A stretch of 64,000 nucleotides of DNA from Colletotrichum lupini (Eukaryota > Ascomycota > Sordariomycetes > Glomerellales > Glomerellaceae), in contig NC_064676.1 of NCBI RefSeq assembly GCF_023278565.1, forward strand, positions 5,890,001 to 5,954,000, given 5' to 3'. Numbering within the stretch: position 1 is the stretch's first letter; each line of letters opens with the position of its first letter. Under the pieces are notes generated by a model. That model worked only from the letters and a program-made list of their open reading frames with translations. It had not been told where the DNA came from and did no database searches. Shown piece by piece: positions 34,252 through 46,614 of this stretch. The position numbers were made by a program, and so were the translations under genes.

Positions 34252-35268
34252 ATGTCGGCAGCGGGAAAGAAGCCGGAGACGGCTGTGTATGTCTACCCGA
34301 ACTCGTTCGTTGCCGCGCACAAAGCTGACCATATTTTTTCAACCACCTCCACAGCAAGGACGCCACGCCCAGCAACCCTCGAGGTATCCCCAAAGCGCCG
34401 TTCGTCGACAAGGTCGAGGACTACGTCACCACCCGCGAAGATGTCGAACCGACGATGCGCAACTTCCAGGAGATGATTTCGTGAGTCGCTCACGTGCCCG
34501 CTCACCCGCCCGCCAGGTGGGCTGGTCATGCCACACCAGAACTTCAGTCCGACGCATCGAACGAGGCTACCGGGAAGGGCAGGGCCAGGTTAGGCACATG
34601 GGGAACAGCTGGTAACACATCATTCTTTTGCGCAGGAAATACCAGTTCATGGAGCTGAATCTTCAGAAGAGGATGGCTGGACTGAACGACAAGATTCCCG
34701 ATATACAGAAGACGCTTGACTCTGTACGGTTTCTGAAGCTCAGACAGGTGACTAGCCGCTCACGGATGCATCTATCGACAGGAGGCGCTGACAAAAGAGA
34801 TAGGACGACGATGAACCGATCGAGACGACGTTCGAGCTGAACGACACGCTTTACTCCAAAGCAAAGATCCCGCCCACCGAAGAGGTGTACATTTGGCTAG
34901 GCGTATGACAATGACTGCTCCGCAGTAGACGATGCTATGGGTTTGAAAAGCTGGCTGACTGTACAGCAGGCAAATGTTATGTTGTCGTATCCCGTCGACG
35001 AAGCCGAGACTCTACTCGAGTCCAAGCTATCAACGGCGAAAACGAGCTTATCAAACTGCGAGGAGGACCTGGATTTCCTGAGAGAGCAGATCACGGTAAC
35101 ATTTGGCACCCAGTCGAGACGGGCTTGGCCGCGCATACTAATCAATCACAGACTATGGAAGTCGCCATCGCGAGAGTATACAACTGGGAGGTGGTTCAAA
35201 AGCGGAAAGACAAGGAAGAAGGAAAGGATATCAAGAAGGAAAAGGACGAGGACAAGGCTGGCAGTTGA
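34252..35268 (+). CDS. PAC10: prefoldin subunit 3
   Basis: This gene encodes a 204-residue alpha-type prefoldin subunit. Prefoldin is the hexameric cytosolic chaperone that passes unfolded actin and tubulin to the CCT chaperonin. Six exons (34252-34286, 34355-34480, 34636-34747, 34804-34902, 34970-35095, 35152-35268) each fit in phase. The family hallmarks are the N-terminal coiled coil (KYQFMELNLQKRMAGL), the beta-hairpin region FELNDTLYSKAKIPPTEEVYIWLGANVMLSYPVDEA, and the second coiled coil ending FLREQITTMEVAIARVYNWEV. A Lys/Glu-rich tail follows. Five introns in so short a gene is high for this window. Yeast PAC10 and human VBP1 are the counterparts. Confidence 0.9.
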
Positions 35269-36370
35269 AAGGCGAAAAGCTCGATACCAAACCAAAAACA
35301 ACTTGATGTTCTGCCATTTCTTGCACAACCGCAATTTCACAGCACAGCATAAACCCGCAGCTATGTTTTTACACAACACGATCCGGATCATTGGGCCGTT
35401 GGTTCAAGCGATGGCCCTGTAGGCTTACGAATCCCGACCAGGGTCACGCAACCGTAGATGATTTAATTTCGAGGTCGTGGCTGAAGGCTTTCGATTGTCG
35501 ATACCCCTTTATGCCATGGTAACGATCACGAAGGCGAACTAGGAGGTTTTTGTTAGTGCTGTGCAAGATCGCAGACTACCAATACAGCGTCACAGCATAG
35601 CTATGCACGTATGATGTTTAATCACTGGAGGCCAACCTGTCAGAAATCCGTCCGAGGTTAGCTAAACTTAGTAAGGAAAGTTTTAGCCATTGGATCAGCC
35701 GCCATCTCGATATTACTGGTGCTGGCCCGGTGCAGCTGACCGTGACCGAATCATGACAATCGAGAACAACGCCCGCAAGCTAAGATCTGAGACGATGTTG
35801 GGCATGAGGTGGCAGACTGCACCAATCTACAGCGGCTCCGGTTGCTCGTGGGTGGGAATCCAGATCATTACGTAAGGCCGGGCTGTTATCTTAATAAGAT
35901 GCGGGTGCCGTGGCAGGCGTGGCACCGTGGGTGCGTATCCGTAGCTGCGTAAGTGCGGTGTAGACGGCCGGCTAGGTTCGACGGGAGAGCCCAATTCGTG
36001 AGGGGCAGCCAGGGGCAACAGCGGTGCGGGACCGGTCGCTATGACGATTTTTGGCATTCTGCCAGCAGGTTCACTTTAATTCGACTTCCCAAGCCTCCCC
36101 TACTTTCCCGCTAGAGATCTTCCTTTCCCTTACCTTTCCCCACAACCAGCTCTTCTCTCCTAAACACCTACAATCCTGGTTGGCAACTTTCTTCAGGACA
36201 AATAACTTGTTACTGTTGTCCTATTGTCTCCGAATCCCATTACCTCTCCTCCACCCCGCCTTTTCCCTCTCTCTTTTCTTTTTTTTCTTTGGAGGGCTCT
36301 GCAAAATCCCTCTAGCTACACCGATCTTCTTTCCTCGTCAACGAGAAGACCCTAGAACAAAACCCCCACC
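35269..36370 (+). other. intergenic region upstream of the Sec14 gene
   Basis: This contains the prefoldin 3' flank and the Sec14 promoter. The last 300 bp (about 36062-36300) are markedly CT-rich on the plus strand, a typical fungal promoter and leader tract. No conserved ORF was found. Confidence 0.45.
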
Positions 36371-37615
36371 ATGTCCCAGCAAGAACTCGATCCCAAGTAC
36401 GACCAGTACGACTACCCGACCGTCGCCCCGACGGCGGCCAACGGTCACCCTGGCCACCTCACCCCCGAGCAGAAGGCTCAGGTTGCCCAGCTGCGCCTGA
36501 TGCTTGAGTCGGATGGCTACGACAAGCGCCTCGACACCCTGACTCTGGTATTCCCTCCCATCCTGTGGCAGACACCCAATACTCGGAGGCCTGCGAATTC
36601 CACATCCAGAGCACCTTACTAACAGCCGAATTATAGCTGCGCTTCCTCCGCGCCCGCAAGTTCGATGTCAACCTCGCCAAGCAGATGTAAGCGGTGTCTT
36701 GTCTTCCACATCAGATCGTGCAACATGTAGCTGACGGGTATGATTTAGGTTCGTCGACTTCGAGACCTGGCGGAAAACGACCAAGCTTGACAACACCGTG
36801 CCGACCTGGGAATACCCCGAGAAGGAGGAGGTGTTCAAGTTCTACCCCCAGTACTACCACAAGACCGACAAGGTACGCCGCCATAAGAAAGAGACAACTT
36901 GCTCGGTGAAGTCACTCACTAACGCACTGCTTCACAGGATGGCCGCCCCGTCTACGTTGAGCAGCTTGGTGGCATCGACCTGAACGCCATGTACAAGATC
37001 ACCACCGCCGAGCGCATGTTGACCAATCTGGCCGTCGAGTACGAGAAGTGCGCCGACCCCCGCTTCCCCGCCTGCTCCCGCAAGTCCAACCACCTCGTCG
37101 AGACGTGCTGCACCATCATGGACCTCAAGGGCGTCACCATCACCCGTGTCCCCCAGGTCTACAGCTACGTCAAGCAGGCCTCCGTCGTCTCCCAGAACTA
37201 CTACCCCGAGCGTCTCGGCAAGCTCTACATGATCAACGCTCCCTGGGGCTTCTCCACCGTCTGGTCCGTCGTCAAGGGCTGGCTCGACCCCGTCACCGTC
37301 TCCAAGATCAACATCCTTGGCTCCGGCTACCAGAAGGAGCTTTTGAACCAGATTCCCGCCGAGAACCTCCCCAAGTCCCTCGGTGGCAAGTGCGAGTGCC
37401 AGGGTGGCTGCCAGCTCAGCGACGCCGGCCCGTGGCACGAGGCCGAGTGGACCAAGGAGCCCTGGTGGCAGAAGCCCGAGGCCAAGGCCGCTGCTGCTGC
37501 CGGCGGCGACGTCATTGAGAACAAGGGCGGTGAGACCGTTACTGCTCCGGCTGCCGGCGGTGCTGCTCCTGCGGCTGCTGCTACTGCTGACGCCAAGGCT
37601 CCTGCTGCGGCATAA
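36371..37615 (+). CDS. SEC14: Sec14-type phosphatidylinositol transfer protein
   Basis: This gene encodes a 342-residue CRAL-TRIO protein that exchanges phosphatidylinositol and phosphatidylcholine and supports Golgi export by keeping diacylglycerol and PI4P in balance. Exons are 36371-36547, 36637-36686, 36749-36872 and 36938-37615. The N-terminal helices carry [17 protein letters not shown]; the lipid-binding core begins at [15 protein letters not shown] and includes [23 protein letters not shown] and the gating helix region; [20 protein letters not shown] follows. The C-terminus adds an Ala/Pro-rich tail absent from the yeast protein (304 residues). The gene is intact; its CT-rich leader fits strong expression. 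Confidence 0.92.
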
Positions 37616-38074
37616 ATGTTGCCGTTTTAGGAAATTGCGTGCATTGGAATTGAGGTTGTTCATTTGAGAGTGGCGCTGCCGGATGAGCAGTTAGAGAGAA
37701 GGCGTTGACAAATGTGGTGTTGTGTCCTGAGGTGAAGAAAGACACTGGGTTGGGTGGGAGATGGGGGTGGCTACCTAAAAACAAGAGCATCTTTTCTTAG
37801 AACCGCTCATACACGTGTTGATCCTGGCAACCTTTGCTATTTCACATTATACATACTTTCATTTTGATCAGTGGACCCCATTGAATGGCATTTTCGCAAA
37901 AAGAGAGACCATCGTCTTTATGCTTTCCAGACTTTATTAGACTGCAATCAGCACATGTAAAAAGCACTGTCCATGGGTCATCGGCCGTCTGGCAGGATGC
38001 CCACTGTTGTGGTATAAGTTCCCAACGCCTCAACTCCCATAAAGTAAAAGAATCACCCCCTCGTCAAAATTGCC
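37616..38074. other. convergent 3' flanks
   Basis: This spacer between the Sec14 gene and the kinetochore gene holds no recognisable gene. It should contain both polyadenylation regions. Confidence 0.4.
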
Positions 38075-38925
38075 TCACGACCGTTCCGTAACGGTATACT
38101 CCCCAGCAACCCTCGCCCTCTCCATCTTGGCAACGGTAGCAGGCATCGTCTTCTTCAACCTCCCCAACCCGCCCACCGCGCCCCCAAACGCCTCCTTCAC
38201 CTCGCCCCTCCTCTCCATCGCCTCGAGCGGGAGCACCTCGGCCTCCATCTCCCTCGCCTCGTCCTCTTTCGCCTTCTTGACAGCCTCGAAAGCGGCCTCG
38301 TCTGCGGCCGCGGCGGCTCTGAACTCGTTTGTCGTCGCGGTAGCGATGGCGCCGGGGACGGATTTTTTGAGGGCGGCGATTTCGTTGAGGAGGTCTTCTT
38401 CTTCGCGCGCGAGGTCTTCGACGCGCTGGCGGAGGCGGGCGTCCCAGGGTTCGTAGGCTTCTTCTGGTTCGTCTGAGGGCGTGTTGTTGGAGAGGAAGGT
38501 TGACGGGTCGGTATCCATGCCGTTTATGGAGAGGTTCGGGGCTGCGTAGGTGAATGTTTTGTTGATGTACTGTGTTTTCGGGGGGGAGTTTTGCGTTAGC
38601 GAGATTCTTGGGGGTTGGTGTGGCTCGCTTTCTTCTGCCTTTGCTTTCTCGTGCCTTGGAGGGGCAATCTCGAAGCAAGAACATGAGGGTCGTGCAAGAT
38701 TTCGCCGAGACAAGACAAGAGAAAGGGGAGAGTCTGGGGTAGTAGCCTCACCTCGTTGACCAGACGCTCAATAGGCGCCCGCAGCTCGTCCTCTTGCGCG
38801 TTGCTGCCCTCGATGTGCGGAAACGCATTGTCGAGCTGTTCCTGCGCGGCGCGCCGGACGTTGGTGAGCAGGTACGCGAGGTCGTCGCGGGATTGCAGTT
38901 CGATTTTCCTATGTGCGTCCTCCAT
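38075..38925 (-). CDS. MIS14: kinetochore protein Mis14/Nsl1
   Basis: This gene encodes a 222-residue subunit of the Mis12/MIND complex, which links the centromere to the microtubule-binding Ndc80 complex. Exons on the minus strand are 38925-38752 and 38569-38075, with a 182-bp intron. The N-terminal helix (HRKIELQSRDDLAYLL) and the following AAQEQLDNAFPHI are family-typical. A central YEPWDARLRQRVEDLAREEE coiled coil precedes a Glu/Ala-rich C-terminal part. The intron is placed where translation passes from LVNE to YINKTFTYAAPNL. The gene is intact. The assignment rests on overall resemblance, so a search should confirm it. Confidence 0.75.
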
Positions 38926-41746
38926 AGTTGTCTCCTCGTTTCCGTTTCCTATCCCCTTCTTCCTTTTTGGGCCTTAGATTTCTTTCACTCTTTTTCTTCC
39001 TTCTTCACTAACACATTCGAGTGGGATCCTAGTGGGTTTGGGGAGGGCGGTCTGTATTGAGAGTTCTTAATTGCTCCTTTCGGAGGGGGAGACTGCTCGA
39101 GTTCGATTGGTCTCGCGTGTTGGCGCGTCGTGGGTGGTGGGGTGTTGAGTCGTGGTGGGATGTGTTTGTCCTCGGTGTGGATGTTTACTTGCGCCTGGTT
39201 TGCTTGACGACGGGACGGTCCAGTTCCATTCGACACCACCTCACCCCGGTCAGCGGTCGCCCCATCGGTGCGCGTCGAGCCCGTCTTCCGATCTGACCTG
39301 TGCTCCTCCCACCATCCAGCTGGGCTTATCAGAGGCTAGTGCGTCTCTATCTTATCTTCTTATCAGCATGTGACGCTGCCCAGACTACCTTAGGTACCGA
39401 CCTTGAATGACCGAATCGATCCCAATGCAACGCCAGCGACCCAACCCCGAGAACTGCCGAGATCGGACAGTCGCTCCGAAGAGGTTCAGCGAATGGTTCG
39501 GTGTGGAACACAGACCAGTAAGGTAGACCTGTTCCGTTCACCTTTGAGAGGGAATGATGGGCGGTGGCACTGTGCGGGACAAGCATCACCAGAAAAGAAA
39601 CCCTCCCCAATTTTAGTTTTACCTACGTACAGCTTTACCCTCATGCATTGCATGAATGCTGTAAGGGGAGAAAAGAGAGTATGGGATCATCCGCCAAGGT
39701 CACGAGGTGCAGCAGTCCCACGGTTCGGATCTTGTTCAGAGGGATGGGCGAGAAGGGATCGACGTCGATAGTCAATATATGAGAGACATGAAGAATGACG
39801 ACCGGTTCGGTGTCGGGACGGTGTGTGTGTTTGCGGCATCAGCCGGGCTACCATCTTCAAAATAGCATCACAAACTTTCTCTGCCCATACACATTCATCC
39901 AACAACTTATGCTTCCCGGCCGAACCGGATATGCTATGTCGTACAGACTGAGGAGCGCCTGTCTATATAGGTGGCACAACGCAGGCAAAATGGCCCAAAC
40001 TCTTTTTCCGACTTTGAACGGCGGTAGGTACTCTCAAAACTTGGCATTCTTGCTGGACGTCCGTCCCCTTGTCCGTCTGTCTGGGTTGATGCATCTCGAC
40101 GCTATGACTGCGAAACTGGGACGGACCTGCATGGGGGGAGGAGCACAGAGGGTAGACAATTTTACCGCACCATCGAAATCAAAACCAAAGGGGTAGTTTC
40201 GAGGTCTTTCAAGACTGCGTTTCTTATCCCGTACATATGGAGGTACGCCGGACACTTACAATGAGAAAATTGCGGGGCGGTGGTTTACGGGATGGTTCAG
40301 CTGGTTGATGCAGCTGGGGTAAACGCTGTTTTGCGTCACCTATCAAGGTGAGAAATAAATAACCGGCACGGTGCGGCACACCTTGGTGCTCAGCAAGGGA
40401 AAGAATCGGGACATCTGTCCCAGACCTTCCTTACCTTACCTTGCTGTTCTTCTTTCGCAGAGTGTACATCACGTCTCACTTATCTCCTCATGGTTCTGAG
40501 TGTTACCGACAAGCAACGGGGAAAAGCCAAAGGACCAAAGACCATCATCGCACTTACACCACCCATACTCCCATGTCACAAACGTGGGGTTCCCCCCCTT
40601 CCCAAGATGGGCAAAGCCCACGGCGAAAGCGGAGCTTGCTTTGCTTGGAAGGGGTTTAGGTGCCATGGCGTTGTCGGTCCTCGGGTGCGTGCGGTGAAGG
40701 TACAGCACAGTAGCGCCGGGCCTGCGGTACTGGCGGTCTTCCGCTGGTCTGGAGCCAACCCAAGGTAACTGGACCCTCTTTCCCAGAACGCCATCTGGGA
40801 CGGAATGGCGTCCAAACAGGCCACACCGACGACAGTGCGCCGGGAGAAGGGGGGCTAACGGTGACCAGAGACCTGAGGTTTCGAGTCAGAAGCTGAAGAG
40901 GGCCCGTTTCAGCGATTTTCGAAGATCAACATGATACTGTTTGCACTTATTCAATGATTGCGACTACTGGGCTCTCAGTAAGGCATGCACGTATGGAGTG
41001 ACTGCAAGGCAGGTGGTTGGTTATCGGCTGGTCTGCCCAATTACTCCGACGGTACCCGTGGACCCTGACGTGGTACCTGGCCGGCTTGCGCTACCCTACT
41101 GCCCAAACTCTCGTAGAAAGAGAGACAGGAACATGCTTGATAGGCTCAAATGTACGCCATAAATCAGGACATTGTGTAGATCACGGTGGCGGACGGCTTT
41201 TGACTTGTATAGTGTCCATGTGACACTACCTTATTGAACTATGGAACTGGTGGAAAATCAATGAAAAGGGAAAACCGCGGTAGAGGCGGTAAAGGCGGCA
41301 TAGTACACGATCGAGGAGGGTATGTGCTTGCAATCCCATGGAACGCCCCAATCCAAAAGAAAAGCAAACGGCAACAAACAGATAAGAAATGTAACTTGAG
41401 ACAATGAAACCCGTCTCGCCAAAACGATCCCAACTCCCCCGATGATTCCCAAAGGCCGGTGTCACTAATAGCTCCTCGACGTCGAGAAGGAAATGCGACT
41501 TGTACTGTGTTTCCACTTGGTGTACTCCCATGCACGTTCGTATCCGGATCGAACATGGGCCCATTTGCCTTGGTGGTTCGTTCGTAAAGCAGTCTGATAA
41601 AATGATATAAAAGAGTCCGAGGGGGTACAGGTCGTGGCCGGACGCCGTGATGTGGAAAGAAAATGTATCTCGTGAGAATCGTCGGTCTAAGCGCTCAGGA
41701 CGTAGATGTTCATGTGTAGCGTCATGGCCGTCTCTGAGGGACGCCG
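38926..41746. other. 2.8-kb intergenic region
   Basis: It lies between the Mis14 gene (5' side) and the small four-exon gene (3' side). Several frames of up to about 130 codons occur on both strands, but none shows a signal peptide, domain or convincing codon use. CCTTACCTTACC-type repeats lie near 40430. Confidence 0.4.
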
Positions 41747-42383
41747 TTATTGGGGAAACATGTTGTTGATCTCCTCGTCGCTAAGGACAATCTCGTGTAC
41801 GGGCTCCCGTCGGTTCTCGAGCGGGGTGTAGTCACAATCGACATACGACGGCAGGAAGATCTCTGAACAAAGTGGTCAGCAAGTAATGGGAGGAGAGGCC
41901 GGGACAACCTTTACTCACCTGGGTTCCACGCAAAGCCCTGGCTCGAGGAGAGGTAGGTGATCTGGATGGCCTGTTAGCATTCGTTCCCTGAGGAGGACTA
42001 TAGTGGTCTTACAAGGCGGGGAGTTCCGTTTGGTTCGCCGATGTTGATAACGGTGCTTTCCTGCTTCGACAAGGCGGAGCCTGTCCGTGATGTGAGCAAA
42101 GGTCCCAAGTTGACATGTACAGAGTCCGAGACAGGCATGTCGGGCAAGGCTGCAGGCCCGGGCTGTGTAGCTTCAGAGTAAAGTGGGATAACTTACTGAG
42201 AAGGCTAGGACGACGTTCATGGACCATCTTTCGCTTCTGAACGGAAGTCGGGGAAGATGTTTGAGGTGAACTGGAGTATGTCGACGAGGAAGAGCTAGCA
42301 GCACCCCGGACCTGGGGTGACTGGTGGTGGTGATATGTGTTGGCCGACGACGGGGTCATCGGGATTGCAATTGACGACGACAT
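41747..42383 (-). CDS. small orphan protein of four exons
   Basis: This is a 140-residue protein I do not recognise. The exons on the minus strand (42383-42197, 42080-42013, 41970-41919, 41862-41747) join in frame with consensus donors and acceptors, which supports a real gene. The first third is Ser-rich and disordered, ending HERRPSLLS. The rest looks globular and conserved: STVINIGEPNGTPRL, ITYLSSSQGFAWNPE, IFLPSYVDCDYTP and the acidic end SDEEINNMFPQ. There is no signal peptide or membrane span, so it is likely cytosolic or nuclear. It is transcribed divergently from the Rpt3 gene across 866 bp. Confidence 0.7.
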
Positions 42384-43249
42384 GATGTATGTAGTTTCGG
42401 AGGGGAACAGCGGGAAGACCCCAAGTAAGATGAGACGATAAAGTTCAAGAGTGATTGAAAGCAGTCAGAGAGATCAAGGAGAAGCACGAGAGAACGCACA
42501 CCGGAAGGCAGGTCATGTATGGTAGAGAAGCAGTGCAGCGTCAAAGTGAAGCAGATGTTGAAGGAGTCAGAAGTCGGATTAAAGGTACGAGAATGGAGAG
42601 AAGGAGTGCCTGTGACTGTACAGTGCTAGGTCGGCTTGCTGGACGAAGGCCCAACGGGGCACCCGGCCGGTGAACACATCATCCCATGGGGGGGTTGATA
42701 AGAGATAGGTGCCGGAGTAGCAGGCCGTGCTAAGGACCGACGGTGACACTCACCGACGACTCTAACAGTGGAATTGCGGGAGAGACCCTCACATCATCAT
42801 GGCAGGGATCTTGTGCCGTCTCCACAGTACATGGGGGCAGGCGTCCCCACTCGAGGCCAATCGGAGGTCGTCGCTGCCTCCAGTCTGGGCAACGTGCTGC
42901 AGGCACTTCGCCTTGCTCCAAGTCATCTGCTGAGCCAATCAATCAACCAGAGAGTGTCCAGTGGGGGCCTGCCTGGTATCCCACCAGCACGTGACCTTGG
43001 AGCTTCGACCAGGTTCCTGACTAAGCTGGGCTGGGCTGAGAGGCTGCGCTGCATGCGTATCCGATTGACGCCTACAGCCAAGCTCGAGCAAGCAAGCACC
43101 ACCACCACCCAGCTTGAAATCAACAACCTTGCCATCATCAACGACACCGCCTATTGTCCGCGAACTCACATCCTCTACGAACTTCGAGGCATCTCGAGTA
43201 ACGAAACCCCTTATTCCACGCCTTCAACACCCATCAAATATCCGACACA
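42384..43249. other. divergent promoter region of the orphan and Rpt3 genes
   Basis: An 866-bp spacer between two start codons. I saw no conserved ORF or clear regulatory site, including no obvious Rpn4-type element. Confidence 0.4.
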
Positions 43250-44630
43250 ATGGGTGACGTCTTGGTGGAAAACCCGGCCAACCAAGTCGCCCCTCACAAG
43301 AAGACAGCTCCCTCAACAATCCCTAGTATTGAGAACTTTGAGGGCATCGCGACGGAGGGAGGTGACGACTATGCCACATTGAAGAAGCTGCAGAGACAAC
43401 TGGAGTATATCCAGTTGCAGGAGGAGTATATCAAGGATGAGCAGAGGTTCGATACTCGCACGATCACTGCGTGTCATCTGGTTTGCTGACCCGCTGGCGT
43501 AGGAGTTTGAAGCGCGAGCTTGTCCGGGCTCAAGAGGAGATCAAGCGAATCCAGAGTGTTCCTTTGGTGATTGGGCAGTTTATGGAGGCCATCGACCAGA
43601 AGTATGCAGACCCCCGCAGACAGCTCCCGCTTCGAGCTCAACAATGCTAACTCATCATAGCACCGGAATCGTACAGTCATCCACGGGTTCGAATTATGTC
43701 GTCCGCATCCTTTCCACCCTCGACCGCGAGAAGCTCAAGCCCTCTTCCTCCGTCGCCCTCCACCGCCACTCCAACGCCCTCGTCGACATCCTCCCCCCCG
43801 AAGCCGACTCGTCCATTGCCATGCTTGGCGCCGACGAGAAGCCCGATGTGACGTACGCCGATGTTGGTGGTCTGGACATGCAGAAGCAGGAGATCCGCGA
43901 GGCTGTCGAGCTGCCATTGACGCACTTCGACCTCTACAAGCAGATTGGTATCGATCCCCCTCGCGGTGTCTTGCTCTACGGTCCTCCGGGAACGGGAAAG
44001 ACGATGCTGGTAAAGGCTGTGGCGAACTCCACGACGGCGAACTTCATTCGTGTTGTTGGCTCCGAGTTTGTTCAGAAGTACCTCGGTGAGGGTCCTCGTA
44101 TGGTTCGCGATGTCTTCCGCATGGCCCGCGAGAACGCCCCCGCCATCATCTTCATTGACGAGATTGACGCCATTGCGACGAAACGTTTCGATGCGCAGAC
44201 TGGTGCCGATCGTGAAGTTCAGCGTATTTTGCTCGAGCTTCTGAACCAGATGGACGGTTTCGACCAGACCGCCAACGTCAAGGTCATCATGGCCACGAAC
44301 AGAGCCGACACCCTCGACCCCGCCCTTCTCCGTCCCGGTCGGCTGGACCGAAAGATCGAGTTCCCTAGCTTGAGAGACAGACGCGAGCGTCGTCTTATTT
44401 TTTCCACCATTGCCAGCAAGATGAGCTTGGCCCCCGAGGTCGACATGGACTCCCTGATTGTTCGCAACGATCCTCTCAGTGGTGCCGTCATCGCTGCCAT
44501 CATGCAGGAGGCCGGTCTTCGTGCCGTGCGGAAGAACCGCTACAACATCATCCAGAGCGATTTGGAGGATGCCTACTCAAGCCAGGTCAAGGGCACGAGC
44601 GACGAGAACAAGTTTGATTTCTACAAATAA
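43250..44630 (+). CDS. RPT3: 26S proteasome regulatory ATPase Rpt3
   Basis: This gene encodes a 421-residue AAA+ ATPase, one of the six Rpt subunits at the base of the 19S regulatory particle that unfold substrates and feed them to the 20S core. Exons are 43250-43446, 43503-43601 and 43661-44630. An N-terminal coiled coil ([22 protein letters not shown]) precedes an OB-fold part ([14 protein letters not shown]). The AAA core shows Walker A GPPGTGKT (residues 206-213), Walker B IIFIDE near 261-266, the sensor [17 protein letters not shown] with arginine fingers, and a C-terminal FDFYK. The last residues agree with the Hb-Y-X-type Rpt tails. Length and motifs fit Rpt3 (mammalian subunit 6B). 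Confidence 0.95.
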
Positions 44631-46614
44631 GCGACTGCTCTCTCCGAGGCAGAAGGCGCAGGCGGAAACGGCGCATCGTGGGGGGAACGAACAGAGCTCG
44701 CTGCCAGGCTGGCAATGTAATGTCACGAAGGGCACGGCTGGGAAGGCAAGGGATAGACTTTACAAGGCTTCGGGGAGCGAGACTTGGCGTCGCGTTGTAC
44801 AATACAATACACTCGATAAAGAAGTTGCGTTGCCGCCACTATGTTTCAACCTGGTTTTCAAACCCATTTCACTCGTGTGCTGGGAAATGCGTGCTCGTGA
44901 CTGTGACCTAAAGGAGTGCTTCCCTTTGTCTATGAATTTCCGCCAGTATCACCAGAGGCCCCTGAGTATGCGGTGCAGCTCTACGGATCTCATAAATCAG
45001 GGTTTGTAAGACATGAATCTCAACTACATGTGCCTCTCCCAACACCGACATTTAGCTAGCTGCCTCCGACCCCTTGCGACGATTGTTGGAAGCAGAAGAG
45101 CGGAAGTTCAAATAGCACCTGAACGTTTCATTAAACAAAAGCTGGAGTGAGATTCAACAGACCCTATCTCAGACGTAACCCAGAGTGTGAGCCGTCTGGC
45201 ATGGTATACAAAGGGGAATATATATAAGCGCCATACTACAAGTTTGGTGTCGATGACTTGATTACCTAGCTCATACTGTTTCAAAAATGAAGAAATAGGT
45301 GTGTGTCTACGTCTATGGGAGAGGTACGAAAACGCGCAAAAGAGAAAAAAAGGAGAGAAATTCATAAAACCGACACATTGAACAATGGAAAAAAGTGTTC
45401 AAAACTGAACTTGCCCATGTGAACTGTCCCCAGACGAAGAAATCAGAGGGCCGGTCGTTGGTTATTGGTCGGCGGGCGAGCGGTGCGAAACGTCAAACAC
45501 ACACACACACACCGGGACTCCACTCGGTATCAGCCGAGAACGTCAGGTTTCCTTCAAATCGGATGGCTGGCCGGCTGGAACAGAACCTACCTTATCGAAA
45601 GGAGGAAGGGGAGGGAGAGGAGGGTCCACTCGATAAAAGTAACTTGATAGGAACAAAGCATTACATCACATATCACCTTTCCTTCTCGATCTTGTTGCCG
45701 TATCAGTCGGCCTACATGTAAATTTTTTGCCCCCCATTATGAATTATGTATAAAGTATACTGCAACTACTTACCTTACTTTGATTGCCGTTATATATTGA
45801 AGTCCTCTCTAGAGTTACTGTTCTCATGAAACAGGTCGCAAACCAAGTATGAACAAGGTCAGAATGGATTACGATATCGTCAATAGAGTATGGTAAATTC
45901 ATCAGGGTGATAATTCTGAATTTTGCTTAACCCCTTTTCCCCAATACTTTTCCGGATCCGATAATCCCCATCTATTGATTGGAAATCTTTTCCCTTCTTC
46001 CCCTTGTTTGCCGTTTGTCCTTTTCCCATTATCCTTTTTCTTTTCCTTCCCTCTGTTGCCTGTTTTTGCCACAGACGTGAGCCTGGAAGCTTCCGTTGTG
46101 AAGTCTAATGTCGCTACTCTCGAGGGGAATCTGGGGAAAGGAAGAACATGAAGAAAAACCCGTGAATCATGAAGCCATGGCTAGAAAGTGAAAAAAAAGT
46201 AGGGATCCCAATGTCTATGAAAATCATGCCCAGCCTGCCTGCTTAGTCGTGAAAACCGCTTGAAAAAGGATAAGGAAGCGATGCTGCCGTTCGCTAATGC
46301 AAAAAGTCCTAATGCAAATGAGATGCCAACCATCTCATTTGTGGGGTATATCCGTCGTCCCGCTGCAATCACTCTCCTCCCCTCCTCTCCTCTCTCTTCG
46401 AGTAGTGGGCAAGGTAATTAGAATTATCATTACCCATTACTGCTTTGGTTCTGGCTACCGTGTCTGAGGTCCGGCCTAAGCCCGCCGCATCATAGTTGTA
46501 TGTGATTTGTATGTTGGTATGTTTCGTACGAATCGCGTCTTCTACTGCCCAAGTCAATGACAAAGGCAGCGATTCTGTGTTGTGAACGTATATGTGCTGC
46601 AACTGTTACAGCTC
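44631..46614. other. 2-kb convergent intergenic region
   Basis: This lies between the Rpt3 and Lst7 3' ends. No supported gene was found. It includes a short CA tract near 45496-45512 and low-complexity A/T and GA stretches. Confidence 0.4.
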
